A DNA stretch of 64,000 nt from Eutreptiella sp. 'Long Island Sound 2002' (GCA_964036045.1 OZ038382.1:116718429-116782428); one strand, 5' to 3'; shown: positions 22,881-33,062, numbered from the stretch's first letter. A program made the numbers and translations. Notes: a model not told the origin generated them from the sequence alone.

Positions 22881-23317
22881 ACTGGTGGACGAGCAGCGCC
22901 TTCCGCGCAGCATGCTGTCGTCGCTTCAAGGATCAACCATCATAGAAGTCCACGCCACTTGTCAAGCTGCTGCTGGGTCCAGACATCCTCAAGACCTCTG
23001 CTTGGATCGTCGTCGTCACCGCAGGAGCTCCTGGAGCTGATCTCAGGGCTGTCGTCGTCGCTGCTGTTGCCTTGGGGGCCAGTCTTGGCCCAGGCGTCCC
23101 TTCTTGCACTGTATTTCCACCAGTGCAATACCTTAGGCTGCAGTCTGTTGCGCTGCGGGAGTTGTCGAAAACCAGGCAGCAGGGCAGGACCTCGACGTTG
23201 TGGGAGCTCATCGACAGGTCCGCCAGTGAACCACGCGGACAGCGGCAAGACCATTTTGAAGCATTTTCGGCGGGGGTGATGTCCCGTGCGTCCACAGAAA
23301 AATCGAAAATCCTTCAA
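22682..23317 (-). CDS. gag-like remnant frame of element 2
   Basis: A minus-strand frame opens inside the 5' LTR (ATG complement at 23317) and runs to 22940. Its latter part is serine- and aspartate-rich (GNSSDDDSPEISSRSSC) and ends near DVWTQQQLDKWRGLL. A second minus frame follows from 22936 to 22682. Orientation agrees with the polypurine tract. The length (126 codons) is far below a full gag, and no capsid or zinc-knuckle motif is seen. This may be a short leader ORF or a gag 5' remnant. Confidence 0.35.
23236..23253 (-). promoter_or_regulatory. candidate primer-binding site of element 2
   Basis: Three bases after the 5' LTR end the minus strand reads TGGTCTTGCCGCTGTCC, starting with the TGG that pairs with a tRNA CCA end. 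I cannot match it to a specific tRNA. Confidence 0.35.
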
Positions 23318-24187
23318 CCCATCACCCCAACCTCTCCAAGTACTACATGAAGTCTATTCCAAACTTCGATTCCATTGGAGTTGCGTAAATGGTCTTGGAA
23401 TCCTTGCTCACCCCACGGGGAGCGTCTGCGGACACAATCTGGCGTCTATGGACAAAGAGATGGTATATGTAACAAAATAAATGCGTTGACATGTACAATG
23501 TATATGTATCACCTCTAAACTATAAAATAGCTTAGAAAAAGGGACGAAATGAAGGCGACGGTGTCGCCGCCATCAGAAAATCTGACGGCTACGAGGCGTC
23601 GCCATCAGGATCTCCACTGAGATCCTGCCCAAACTGGGCCAAACAGTGGTTTTTGGGCGAAAAACAATGAAATAAAGTGATTTTTGAGCCAAAAACACTC
23701 ATTTTGCGCGTCTCCCCCCAACGCGTCGCGTAGCCGACACGACGCGTTTCTGTACCAATTCAACCTACATATGAAAAGGCCCACTGTTGGGCCACACCAT
23801 GGGCGTCTGGGCGATTCCTGGAATCGCCTCAGCATTTTTTGAATAATGCGTGAACGTGCTTAACTTCGCAAAAATTGACCTTCGCGGAACGCCGCGAAAA
23901 AGGTCACGCTATAATCTTTTATTTCTAAAAACGATAAAACAATAATAAAATTGCCTAAAATCTTTAGAAATCGAGAGTTAAATCCTCGATCTGGGGCTGC
24001 GTCGCGCAGGCGACGACTGTCGTCGCCAGCCCAAAAAAGACGTAAAATGACGATTTCTGGGGTATTTTACAGAAATCCCACAGAAATCAGGATGCCGTAG
24101 CATCCACAGGAAAATTCCTGATCTGGCCTGGCGAAGAGCGCCACAGGCTGGGCAGCGGGTATGGGTGAAGCACCCCATACCGCTTCA
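23257..24187 (-). repeat. 5' LTR of element 2
   Basis: 931 bp. It differs from the other LTR by about eight substitutions plus one extra C near 23284. Confidence 0.9.
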
Positions 24188-24191
24188 CAAG

Positions 24192-24717
24192 CATGATATT
24201 GGGTTTGGTGTCACACGTCTCCCATGCTTTGTTTAGCATGGAGCCTTGGTGAGCCCGGTTCCGTCCATGGGGGTAGAGCCGTAAGGATCTTGAATGCCTT
24301 GGCCACCACGACCCGCCGCCATGGAGAAACAGAAATGGTGGGGCCTTGGCAACGGCACGGCGGCCCCACATCGTCAACAATGACTCAGACGTACACGTGG
24401 TGATTTTCTTTGTATCTTCCTTGCTTCGCCTTTACTTGCTTGTAGTTTTGTTTGACTTTGTTTGTTGTGTTTGCGGGTATAACCCTAGGAGTATTTTGAA
24501 TTGAAATATTTTTATGCAAACAATCACATAAATTGTTTTAGATAAATTTTTGCTCGTGTGCACCCCTCCCAAAAATTACATAGTTTTATGAGCCCAATTT
24601 CCAATCTTTGTTTTATAGCTTTTGCTAACCATTAAGTAGTACCAATATAAGCATTTTGGGGATATTCTATAGCAAGTCATAACTTACTACGGAGTCGAGT
24701 AGTTCTCTTTTTCTTTG
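24192..24717 (+). repeat. 3' LTR of element 1, right part
   Basis: Continues the LTR after element 2 and matches 11296-11816. Left plus right parts sum to 921 bp against 920 bp for the 5' LTR. Confidence 0.9.
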
Positions 24718-25977
24718 TCCCCACCGTTTCAGACCGGAGAACACAATTAGAGGTAGCCCACAAGTGGGCAAGCTGGGTGCATATCCCCTATCGCTGGAGG
24801 GGACCCGGCCGCTTCAAAGCGGGGAACACAATGACAAGTGGCCCTGGAGTGGGCAAGGTGGCTACATAACCCCAGCCGTCTCGGGGGTTTCCACCGCTTC
24901 ATAGCGGGGGCGGGGGGGGGGGGCAGAATCAGATGCGGCCTGGAAATGGGCAAGATGGCTACACAACCGCTGTTGCTGAAGGGGTCCGCACCGCTTCAGA
25001 GCTGGGAACACAATGAGAGGTGGCCCACATGTAGGCAAAGTAGCTAGATAACCCCTGCCCCTGGAGGAAACCCTATCGCTTAGCAGAGCACAAAATGAGA
25101 CGTGGCCCACAAGTGGGCAAAGTGGCTACATAACCCCTGCCCCTGGGTGCCTTCCCGCTTCTTTAGAGCAGGGAACAGAATAAGAGATGGCCCACAAGTG
25201 GGCAAAGTCGCCTCACAACCCCTTCCGCTGGAGGGGTCCCTACCGCTTAGCGGAGAACTGAATCAGAGGTGGCCCACAAGCCGGGAAGGTGGCTACATAA
25301 CCCCTGCCGCAGGAGCCGTTTCCAACACTTCAGAGCGGCGGACAAAAACAGAAGTGGCCGTGGAGTGGGCAAGGTGGCTACATAACCCCTGCCGCCTTGG
25401 GTCTCCCCAACGCTTCAGATAGGGGGGCAGAATCAGAGGTGGCACACAAGTGGGCAAGGTGGTTACATAACCCCTGCCGCTGGGGGGCTCCCCGCCACTT
25501 CAGAGCGGGGGGCAGAATCAGAGGTGGCTCACAAATGGGCAAGGTGGCTACATAATCCCTGCCGCCGGAGGGGTTTCTACCGCTTAGCGGGGAAGAGAAT
25601 CAGAAGTGGCCCACAAATGGGCAAGGTGGCTACATAACCCTTGCCGGCGTGGGGGTCCGCACCGCTTTAGAGCGGGGAACTGAATGAGAGGTGGCCCACA
25701 AGTGGGCAACGTGGCTACATAACCCTTGCCACCTGGGCGGTCCCCGCCGCTTCACAGCGGCGGGGAGAATCAGAGGTGGTCCACCAATGGGCAAGGTGGC
25801 TACATAACCCCTTGGGCCCCGGGGCTCCACACCACTTAAGAGCGGGGGGCAGAATCATAGGTGGCCCGGAAGTGGGCAAGGTGGCTACATTCCCCTTGCC
25901 GCCCGGGGGTCCCCACGACTTCAGAGCGGGGGGCAAAATCAGAGGTGGCCCACAAGTGGGCAAGGTGGCTACATAAT
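24718..25977 (+). repeat. R1 satellite, resumed array, ~15 copies
   Basis: Starts mid-unit (tccccaccgtttcagaccgg) and continues in the orientation of 9466-10896. Units of ~83-88 bp carry 'cccacaagtgggcaaggtggctacataacccctgccgc'-type sequence. It ends at 25977 against a T-rich array. Confidence 0.9.
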
Positions 25978-26160
25978 GTGAAAAATGTAAGTCGTGTGGA
26001 AAAAACCGTATAGTCGTGTAATTTTTCTTTTGCTGTAAATGCGTGTAATTTTTGTTTGCTCTAAGTCGTGTGATTTATAAAAAAAAATTGAATTCTTCAA
26101 TTTTTGCGGTAAGTCGTGTATTTTTTTTTGCTGTAAGTCGTGTAAATTATAAACAAAAAT
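25978..26160 (+). repeat. R2 array: GTAAGTCGTGTAA plus T runs
   Basis: The motif 'gtaagtcgtgtaatt' or 'aaatgcgtgtaa' recurs with T runs of 5-9 and GCTGT or GCGGT links, about seven times. It begins directly at the end of the R1 array. Confidence 0.8.
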
Positions 26161-26592
26161 TAAAAAATTGAAAGAAATCCAACCTTTGCAATACATGAGC
26201 AATATGTACAGCTGCCGGTTCCGTACGGCACCCCATAGCGACCTTAACGATGGGACGCCGAGTCCACAAAGCACATAGTACTCTGCCTGGCCACCAATTA
26301 GTTGGGACTCGGCCAATATAACATAGTTTCACATGTTGTCATTGGCACTCAACTCAAAATCAGGCCCAAGAGAAGAGTCCTGACAGGGCCATGGCCAACA
26401 TCCAGTGTGCCTGCACTGGGAAAAAAATCAGGCTCAAGCAAAAGAGTGCCGACAAGGCCATGGCCAACGCTACTGCCACCAGTATAGGCCACCAAGGCAC
26501 TGGCATGGGGCCAATATTATAGCAATCTTATACGGTCCACTATTGGTACACCAAACAGCGGAGGAAAATACAGCCCACAAAACATGCACCCG
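26161..26592. other. single-copy DNA with a 74-bp imperfect pair
   Basis: At 26353-26395 and 26427-26470, 'aaaatcaggc(c/t)caag' leads to 'gggccatggccaac' or 'aggccatggccaac' in both copies. A third relative lies at 7672-7722. A minus frame (26332-26147) has weak coding character. No gene is assigned. Confidence 0.4.
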
Positions 26593-27042
26593 CTACAAGT
26601 AGTTGCAGAATGCACGCTTGTAGATCAAGTCCGCTTTCGTGTCACCGGACTTGGGCTTTGCACCAAGATGGGCGTTAAGCTGACAAGCGGCGCGCAACTC
26701 TGGAACTACCTGCTTGCACAGGTCATCAATGAAAATCTGGTCACGCTCCAGCTGGCCAGATGCATCTGCTGGGTAGCCATCCGGCACCTTGCGCCACTCT
26801 CCACGGATGAGGACCTTGGGACGGGTGTCCTCCTCCTTGGTGGGAGTGTCCACGGAAGGTTGCGGCCTGGCCTCCGGGCTTTCCACGCTCTGCTCGGCGG
26901 AGGCCTCCTTGCCTTCGAGTGGGGTGGGGGTGGCCTGAACACTGTCCTCCTTAGCCGAAAGTGCACCTTCAACGTGGGTGCTGGGGGGGGACTCAGGAGG
27001 GCCAGCAAGCTCGGTCACGCCCTCCACATCATCACCGGGCGC
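26593..27042 (-). CDS. hypothetical protein fragment, acidic then charged
   Basis: The minus strand is open for about 150 codons, to a stop at 26593-26595. The first ~90 residues are proline-, glutamate- and threonine-rich (VQATPTPLEGKEASAEQSVE). The rest looks folded (VLIRGEWRKVPDGYP; then FIDDLCKQVVPELRAACQL). No stop or frameshift interrupts it, which is unusual here. The apparent start falls in the junction with R1 satellite, so the 5' part is probably truncated or lies in another exon. I do not recognise the family; a gag-like or linker region of a mobile-element polyprotein is possible. It sits between R1 arrays. Confidence 0.45.
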   Translation of the reverse strand, partial: APGDDVEGVTELAGPPESPPSTHVEGALSAKEDSVQATPTPLEGKEASAEQSVESPEARPQPSVDTPTKEEDTRPKVLIRGEWRKVPDGYPADASGQLERDQIFIDDLCKQVVPELRAACQLNAHLGAKPKSGDTKADLIYKRAFCNYL

Positions 27043-27044
27043 GA

Positions 27045-27930
27045 AATGGCCCACAAGTAAGCAAATAGGCTACCTCACCCCTGCCGTATCGGGGAGCCCC
27101 ACCGCTGCAGAGCCGGGGGGAAAATTAGAAGTGGCCCACAAGTAAGCAAATAGGCTACCTCACCCCTGCCGTATTGGGGATCCCCACCGCTGCAGAGCGG
27201 GGGGCAAAATCAGAAGTGGCCCACAAGTGGGCAAATTGGCTACCTCACCACTGCCGTATCGGGGAGCCCCACCGCTGCAGAGTGGGGGGCCGAATGAGAA
27301 GTGGCCCACAAATGGGCAAATTGGCTACCCCACCACTGCCGTATCGGGGATCCCCACCGCTGCAGAGCGGGGGGCAAAATCACAAGTGGCCCACAAATGG
27401 GCAAATTGGCTACCTCACCCCTGCCATATCGGGGACCCCACCGCTGCAGAGCGGGGGGCAAAATCAGAAGTGGCCCACAAGTGGGCAAATTGGCTACCTC
27501 ACCCCTGCCATATCGGGGAGCCCCACCGCTGCAGAGCGGGGGGCAGAATCAGAAGTGGCCCACAAATGGGCAAATTGGCTACCCCACCACTGCCGTATCG
27601 GGGATTCCCACCGCTGCAGAGCGGGGGGCAAAATCAGAAGTGGCCCACAAATGGGCAAATTGGCTACCTCACCCCTGCCGTATTGGGGATCCCCACCGCT
27701 GCAGAGCGGGGGGCAAAATCAGAAGTGGCCCACAAGTGGGCAAATTCGCTACCTCACCCCTGCCATATCGGGGAGCCCCACCGCTGCAGAGCGGGGGGCA
27801 GAATCAGAAGTGGCCCACAAATGGGCAAATTGGCTACCTCACCCCTGCCGTATCGGGGAGCCCCACCGCTGCAGAGCGGGGGGCAGAATCAGAAGTGGCC
27901 CACAAGTGGGCAAGGTGGCTACATAACCCC
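27045..27930 (+). repeat. R1b satellite, 85-bp units, ~11 copies
   Basis: Very regular: the anchor 'ggctacctcacc' or 'ggctaccccacc' lies at 27068, 27153, 27238, 27323, 27408, 27492, 27577, 27662, 27747, 27832 and 27917. This subfamily has 'gtatcgggga' and 'ccgctgcagagcgg' where R1 has 'gcc(g)gaggggtcc' and 'ccgcttcagagcgg'. Units are nearly identical, so homogenisation was recent. Frames are open in all three plus phases, which reflects the repeat and not a protein. Confidence 0.92.
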
Positions 27931-27936
27931 TGCTGC

Positions 27937-28268
27937 TTTTTTTTTCTGCTGTAAATGCGTGTAACAAAAAACCGTCAGGTCGTGTAATTTTTTTTTTTGC
28001 TGTAAGTCGTGTAATTTTTTTTTTCGCTGTAAATGCGTGTAACAAAAAAATCATCAGGTCGTGTAATTTTTTTTTGCTGTAAGTCGTGTAATTTTTTTTT
28101 TCGCGGTAAATGCGTGTAACAAAAAAACCGTCGGGTGGTGTAATTTTTTTTTTGCTGTAAGTCGTGTAAGCCGGCGAAAAAAAAACTGCGAAAAAAAAAA
28201 TTACACGACTATACGGTTTTTTTGTCACGCGCATTTACAGCGAAAAAAAATTTACACGAATTACAACA
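27937..28268 (+). repeat. R2 array, second copy
   Basis: Alternating 'gctgtaagtcgtgtaa' and 'gctgtaaatgcgtgtaac' with T runs (8-10) and 'aaaaaaccgtc(a/g)gg' links. The last part (28190-28260) reads the complement 'ttacacgac', making an inverted pair with the array body. Confidence 0.85.
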
Positions 28269-28269
28269 T

Positions 28270-28690
28270 ACACCTACATAATCCCTACCGCCGGAGGGGT
28301 TTCCACCGCTTCAGAGTGGAGAACCGAATCAAGAAAGGGCCCACAAGTGTGTAAGATGGCTACAAAACCCCTGCCACCTAAGGGGTCCCCGTCGCTTCAG
28401 AGCGGGGGGCAGAATCAGTGGTGGCTGACAAGTGGGCAAGGTGGCTACACAACCCCTGCCGCCGGAGGGATTTCCACCGCTTCAAATCGGAGAGCAGAAT
28501 CAAGAAGTGGTCCACAAATGGGCAAGGTGGCTACAGAACCCCTGCCACTTGGGGGGTCCCCACCGCTTCACAGCGGGGGGCAGAATTAGAGGTGGCCGAC
28601 AAGTGGGCAAGGTGGCCACATAACCCCTGCCGCCTGGGGGCTCCCCACCGCTTAAGATCGGGGGGCGGAACCAGAAATGGCAGCAGTCAG
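28270..28690 (+). repeat. R1 satellite, about five units
   Basis: R1 units with 'gccgccggagggg' and 'cgcttcagagcgg', anchors near 28360, 28440, 28527 and 28612. The array degenerates after about 28690. Confidence 0.85.
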
Positions 28691-28794
28691 AAATGGAAAA
28701 TTGTTAATTTTTGGGGGCCACGCTACAAAGCGTGGATTTCAGAGTGGGGGGACAACATCAGAAATGCCCACAAGTGGCAATCTGTACTGGGAAA

Positions 28795-29070
28795 ACTTAT
28801 TTTTTGGGTAAGTAATTTACTTTGTCAAACATGCGTTTTTCTGCTAAGTAATTTACTCCGTAAAAAAAAGATTTTTTCTACTAAGTAAATCACTTAGTAA
28901 AATTTTTATTGTACTCAGTAAAATACTTAGTAAATTTTTTTTGTACTCAGTAATTTACTTAGTAGAAAACACACCCCCGGAGGAAAAACTTACTAAATAA
29001 GTACTTTTTTACTAAGTTTTGAAACCTAGTAAAATTTTATTTAAATTTTTTTTACTAAGTTTACCCGGGG
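28795..29070. repeat. R3 array: ACTTAGT/ACTAAGT with A/T runs
   Basis: The 7-mers ACTTAGT and ACTAAGT are complements of each other and alternate with A or T runs, so neighbouring motifs can pair. It ends with 'tttactaagtttacccgggg'. Confidence 0.8.
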
Positions 29071-30574
29071 GGTAATTTGAATTTTCAAACCTGCTGGCAG
29101 AGTGGCATGGCACCAAGCGAGCACAAAGGAAATTAGGCATTCAACATCAAATGCCGGCTGCAGCTTGCTGATCCAGTTTGCAATGAAAGAGAGAACAAGG
29201 CGAGGTGTCATATTGTTGTTCATTTCAATGGTTGAGGAAAGAATGCAGGGCCGGTAAGGTGTTGGTGCGCTCATTGAACTGCAAGTTCTAAAATGCCATA
29301 CCAATCAAGTAGTATCAGGGGAAAGATGGGTGGTAGGGCCTGGGAAGTTGCCCGACAAGGGGTGAAATTAATACATATCTGTCACAGGGGAGTTAAGCAG
29401 CAGTGCTGTAATGATTTCCCGTTTTGTCAGAAAGCATAAGTGCAAGTATTTCACAGAAACGGGGCGTCAATTACAAGTGGACTCCATGGAATGCACTGGC
29501 ATTTACTGGCTCCTGCACCTGTTTTTTTCACCTCTCTGCATTTGCATTGGGAAATGCTTTTTGTCAGAGAAGCACATGGGGATATGTTGGGAAAACGACT
29601 GTCTGGGAATCACAGCAGAAAAAGGTCAACTTGCAAGTTGCAACACTTTCGAAGCACACGGCATGCCCCCCTTGGATGGTCATATTGTTTTGAAGTTGAT
29701 CATTCAACCCGGTTTCAAGCTTGAACATCCTTACCATTCAAACAGCTTCCCAAGGTGGTGCATCATTTCCAGCCTGTGCACACAGACCCCAGAGCAAAAT
29801 TGAACATCCACTATAATGCAGGGGAGTGTGGGCAAAGGGGACTTGGGCTGCTGGAGCAGCAAGGATTTGATCCATTCAAACACCATTGTTCAGTTGGGGG
29901 AGGATTGGAAAGTGCCACAAAAAAACTGGCGTTGTGCAACTGTTCAATTTTGCATCCGAGGCTTAAAAGTGAATGAAATATCATCTCCGATCATGCTGCC
30001 ACAGAAGGGGGATTGTCTCTCAAGAAAACGGGTACCCTGATCAGGTGTGTGTTGGGAGGGAGAAAACTTTTATGTGGCAGGGGATAGGGGGGAGGGGGGG
30101 ACAATGCGGGGGAGGGGAGGTTGGTTCTAGCCAACAGCCAACAGTTGGCAACGATGGCTGGGCGGTGAGATTGGGACTTGCTTTTGAAATCATCCAGACT
30201 CCCCAATGTCGCAGACCAACTACCAAACCTGTAACTCAGGGTGCCCCCTGCAATCCCACCAATACCTCAGAGGTGCATAGCCATTTAATTTGGCTGGCTA
30301 ATCCTCGTCGAAGCTGCCCCCTGACCATACCCTCTTGCCACAAATGTTGCAATGACACATTGCTGGGGCACCGATCTGGACTTCAGTTTACATAGTCAGC
30401 CCAACACATGCTCTTGCCATGAAAACTGTTGCTCTACCAAGCGGGCATGAGGGCATTTCAGAAAATGCAAAACGACGCCTTTCAATTGAGGTGAAGTTCT
30501 TGCACTGCGTGTGCACTGCGTGCATACTGCGCACGCAGAGGCTGAGATACTCACCCAAGTAATACGGTTGGTGA
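29071..30574. other. single-copy DNA, no gene supported
   Basis: Several 60-130-codon frames overlap at 29411-29803 on the plus strand, and none stands out as coding. A G-rich stretch at 30080-30120 could form a quadruplex. Confidence 0.35.
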
Positions 30575-30792
30575 ATACGAAAAAACCCCCTGTTTTGTAC
30601 TAAAAAGCCCCCCGCTTTGTACTAAAAAAACCCCGAAAAATGTAACAAAAAACGCCCTTTTGTGCTAAAAAACCCCCCCTTTTGTACTAAAACCCCCCCG
30701 TTTTGTACTAAAAAACCCCCCGTATTGTACTAAAAAACCCCCCGCTGTGTACTAAAAAACCCCCCTTTTGTACGAAAAAACCCCCCTTTTCA
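30575..30792 (+). repeat. R5 array: TTTTGTACTAAAAAACCCCCC units
   Basis: About ten units of ~20-24 bp, each a GTACTAAAA core followed by a C run of 4-7 and a variable G/T link. It is preceded by 'taatacggttggtg', which also occurs beside the second array at 32556. Confidence 0.85.
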
Positions 30793-31081
30793 CCACATAA
30801 AAACATTTACGTCCGCCAAACAGGAAAAGCCCCCTCTACCATGTCTCAAGCCCTGCCAAACCCGCACACCCTTACCCACGTTCTTTTGGCTTGAAAACTG
30901 TCCATTGCAGCTACTTGCTTCCTCCTTTATGGCACCGTGTGCTCCTGCATTGCTGTATTGGGCCCCAGCTCAGCCCTCTACAGACCCCCACCCCCAAAAA
31001 GAAAACTGCCACATCCTGCAGGCAATATGAATGCAAAACAGCACGTAAGCATGTACTAAAGCTGAAATGCACCTCATTTGA
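30793..31081. other. single-copy DNA between R5 array and ORF
   Basis: No feature supported. Confidence 0.3.
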
Positions 31082-31429
31082 TTGTACAATTCTTCTGTCC
31101 CTTCACATAATAAAGTGGCAAATTCGTCCTCAAACCCATGTCGTATGTCGCTGCACTACATCTGGTACCCGATGGACCAGCCCCCCCTTCCGGAAATTGC
31201 AGTGGGGCCTTACCAGTGGGAACTGTCCTTGACCCACCTAGCGGGAACTGTCTTTGACCCATCTGTCACCTTCGTCTACTTCACGTCAGCACAATTGGGC
31301 AAAGACTCACAACAAATGTATCCATGGCTCAATGAAACTACTGTACTACTTACTGTACTGGCAAATTCATCTCGAAAATCCCTGGCTGGCACCCTCATAA
31401 TCACCGATTCCCTCATCCTTGATCCCTGA
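31082..31429 (+). CDS. hypothetical coding-like fragment
   Basis: About 115 open codons on the plus strand, with no ATG at the beginning of the open stretch (an internal ATG lies near 31146). Composition is protein-like, for example MSLHYIWYPMDQPPLPEIAV and LGKDSQQMYPWLNETTVLL. No family is recognised. It may be an exon. It lies between the two R5 arrays. Confidence 0.3.
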   Translation: MYNSSVPSHNKVANSSSNPCRMSLHYIWYPMDQPPLPEIAVGPYQWELSLTHLAGTVFDPSVTFVYFTSAQLGKDSQQMYPWLNETTVLLTVLANSSRKSLAGTLIITDSLILDP

Positions 31430-31440
31430 ATCAGGACATA

Positions 31441-32094
31441 TTATCTGGAAGTGAAGCAAGGTGCAGAAAGGGGGTGTACAGACAACGACAACTCAACGGT
31501 TGCAAATGTGGGGAGAGGGGGGGGGGGGGCGGGACAGCTCTGCTCAGTGATTCTGTCCTCTGTGTCCTTTTCTGGGTTTTTCCCTAACCAAAGCCTTGAG
31601 AAAGCCGAAGCAGGAGGGGTTGCCGGCAGGGGAGGGACCAAGAGGCTCGTAGGGGTGCCTGATCTTTTAGGTAGGACAATGTACCCCTCGGCCTCGCTCT
31701 CCTTGACTCTCTGGTGCCTGGGCGTCCTCTCGGGCCCCCCACACCCGGCGAAGAACCCCTTGCACCCCACCCAGGCACCAACCCTGCAGACAGTGTCGTT
31801 TAACTGACAGAAAAAAAAATGCCATGTGGAAAATAGCAGGCGCAAAAAAATTGTTTTTGGCAGAAGAGACACTGCTGCGGCCCCCCGTTTCATTGAAAAA
31901 AAGAGGGGAAGAGTCGAGAGCGGGGAGAGGGGGCTAGACCGTAGACAATGGAAAAATTGGGTCCCCCACACTAAACGGGGGACCCCACTGAAATCTGGGG
32001 GTGTGAAGCAAAGCAGAATGCCCCTCCAGGTAGACACACAAAGAATGCAAAACACATACACAGAGCAATGTGAAGCAAAACACTGAATGTACAA
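31441..32094 (-). CDS. 217-codon open frame, doubtful
   Basis: One of the longest frames outside the repeats. The protein would be cysteine-, phenylalanine- and proline-rich with no domain that I recognise, and the plus strand is also open over part of it (31451-31807). It may be chance in a C-rich stretch. Listed because of its length. Confidence 0.2.
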   Translation of the reverse strand: MYIQCFASHCSVYVFCILCVSTWRGILLCFTPPDFSGVPRLVWGTQFFHCLRSSPLSPLSTLPLFFSMKRGAAAVSLLPKTIFLRLLFSTWHFFFCQLNDTVCRVGAWVGCKGFFAGCGGPERTPRHQRVKESEAEGYIVLPKRSGTPTSLLVPPLPATPPASAFSRLWLGKNPEKDTEDRITEQSCPAPPPPLPTFATVELSLSVHPLSAPCFTSR

Positions 32095-32273
32095 TCACAT
32101 GTGCTTCCATGACCCTGCATCGCCTCTCCTACCTTCATACCGGAAATGGAAATGGGGCAAGCCCCCCCCCCCCTGCCCCCACATCCCCACGGGTGTTCTA
32201 CGTACAGCACAACATATAGACAACCTGTCTTCCGGGACTGAGATTCAGGGCTCACATTGCCCCGAAAATACCC

Positions 32274-32552
32274 CGAAATGTACTAAAAAGCCCCCCAAAA
32301 CGTACTACAAAAAACCCGGAAATGTACTAAAAGATCCCCTGAAATGCACTAAAAAAACCCCCTGAAATGTACTAAAACACTCCCCTAACTGTACTAAAAA
32401 ACCCCCCTAAATGTACTAAAAAAACCCCCCGAAATGTACTAAAACACCCCCCGCCCAAACCCCCCCCAACTATACTAAAACCCCCCCCGGGGGGTTTTTT
32501 AGTACAAAAGGGGGGGTTTTTTAGTACAAAAATGGGGGGTTTTTTAGTACAC
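32274..32552. repeat. R5 array, second copy, inverted at its end
   Basis: Units of 'gaaatgtactaaaaaaacccccc' type run on the plus strand to about 32488. Then the motif flips to 'ggggggttttttagtac' (32489-32550). The C/G runs either side of the flip are complementary. Confidence 0.85.
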
Positions 32553-32555
32553 CAG

Positions 32556-32581
32556 TAATACGGTTGGTGGTGACCGTATTA
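32556..32581. repeat. perfect 9-bp stem hairpin
   Basis: TAATACGGT (32556-32564) pairs with ACCGTATTA (32573-32581) around an 8-base loop, directly beside the R5 array. The left arm sequence is repeated beside the first R5 array near 30561. Confidence 0.7.
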
Positions 32582-32676
32582 TTTCCTCGGAATCCATTTC
32601 AGAAAAATGAACAACCCAAAAATATTTGACTATCTATGGAAGCACTTTTCCTTTTTAGGAAACCAAGGGCACAGGA

Positions 32677-33062
32677 TCAATGTTTTACCACCAAAAGGTA
32701 GCTAGGGTGCGAGTATTTGCCAACATCCAAAACTTCGCACTGCGTGCACGGCATTCCCTGAGTACCCAAATCCACAAAATTCAAATTTTCACACCAAATG
32801 TAACAACCATTGATGGTCAACCCAATGAGATAACGGGTGGGGTTTGGGGTTGGGGGAGTGCAAGGTTTCATGAGCATGCGATCTCCATGAATCATACTCC
32901 CCATCTTGCAGCGGTTGTTGAGATTTTCCGCTGCTAAGCACTGCGCAGCCATAAGAGCCTGGCGAAGTTTGCTGCCTGGCCGCACTTCCATCTTCCCAGT
33001 CAGGTTTGTCAGATGCCGCATGAGATGGACAAGACGGCGGCAGTGGACCATGTCCCGTCCCA
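32677..33062 (-). CDS. hypothetical exon-like fragment
   Basis: Open minus-strand frame with coding character in its first half (LVHLMRHLTNLTGKMEV, then KLRQALMAAQCLAAENLNN). A TGA lies just upstream of 33062. It is probably from the same gene as 33291-33629, which is on the same strand about 230 bp upstream. No family is recognised. Confidence 0.35.

Larger units (their letters stand above)
21345..24187 (-). mobile_element. LTR retrotransposon 2, nested, 2.84 kb
   Basis: Two direct repeats of 930 and 931 bp, both starting TG (TGAAGC) and ending CA (GCTTCA), flank a 982-bp interior. CAAG occurs at 21341-21344 and again at 24188-24191. The uninterrupted site at 11287-11296 carries CAAG once, so this is a 4-bp target duplication. 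A perfect purine run (minus strand AAGGAGGGGGG, 22275-22285) abuts the left repeat, so the element runs on the minus strand. The repeats differ by about eight substitutions and one indel, so insertion was recent. The interior is too short for gag-pol, so this is a non-autonomous element mobilised in trans. Confidence 0.93.
10897..24717 (+). mobile_element. LTR retrotransposon 1, 13.8 kb, in R1 array
   Basis: A ~920-bp sequence at 10897-11816 recurs in the same orientation at 20950-21344 plus 24192-24717, where a younger element interrupts it. Directly after the first copy is a tRNA-iMet-type primer-binding site (11817-11828). Directly before the second copy is a G-rich polypurine run (20944-20949). 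The outer flanks rejoin to an intact R1 unit with a 2-3-bp repeat (TC or GTC). Together these define a plus-strand LTR element with a ~9.1-kb interior. The interior lacks long intact frames, and I could not identify reverse transcriptase, integrase or RNase H, so it is decayed or a large non-autonomous derivative. The LTR ends (AGTAAG...CTTTG) are not the usual TG...CA. Confidence 0.85.

Noticed and set aside
27174-27964. 250-codon frames across the R1b array
   Set aside because: All three plus phases are open through an 85-bp tandem repeat; the repeat has no stops, so openness is not evidence of coding.
9120-28690. CRISPR array interpretation of R1
   Set aside because: Units are contiguous degenerate satellites without unique spacers, in a eukaryotic mobile-element context.
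31584-31807. Plus and extra minus frames overlapping 31441-32094
   Set aside because: Shadow frames in a C-rich stretch; no protein-like features.
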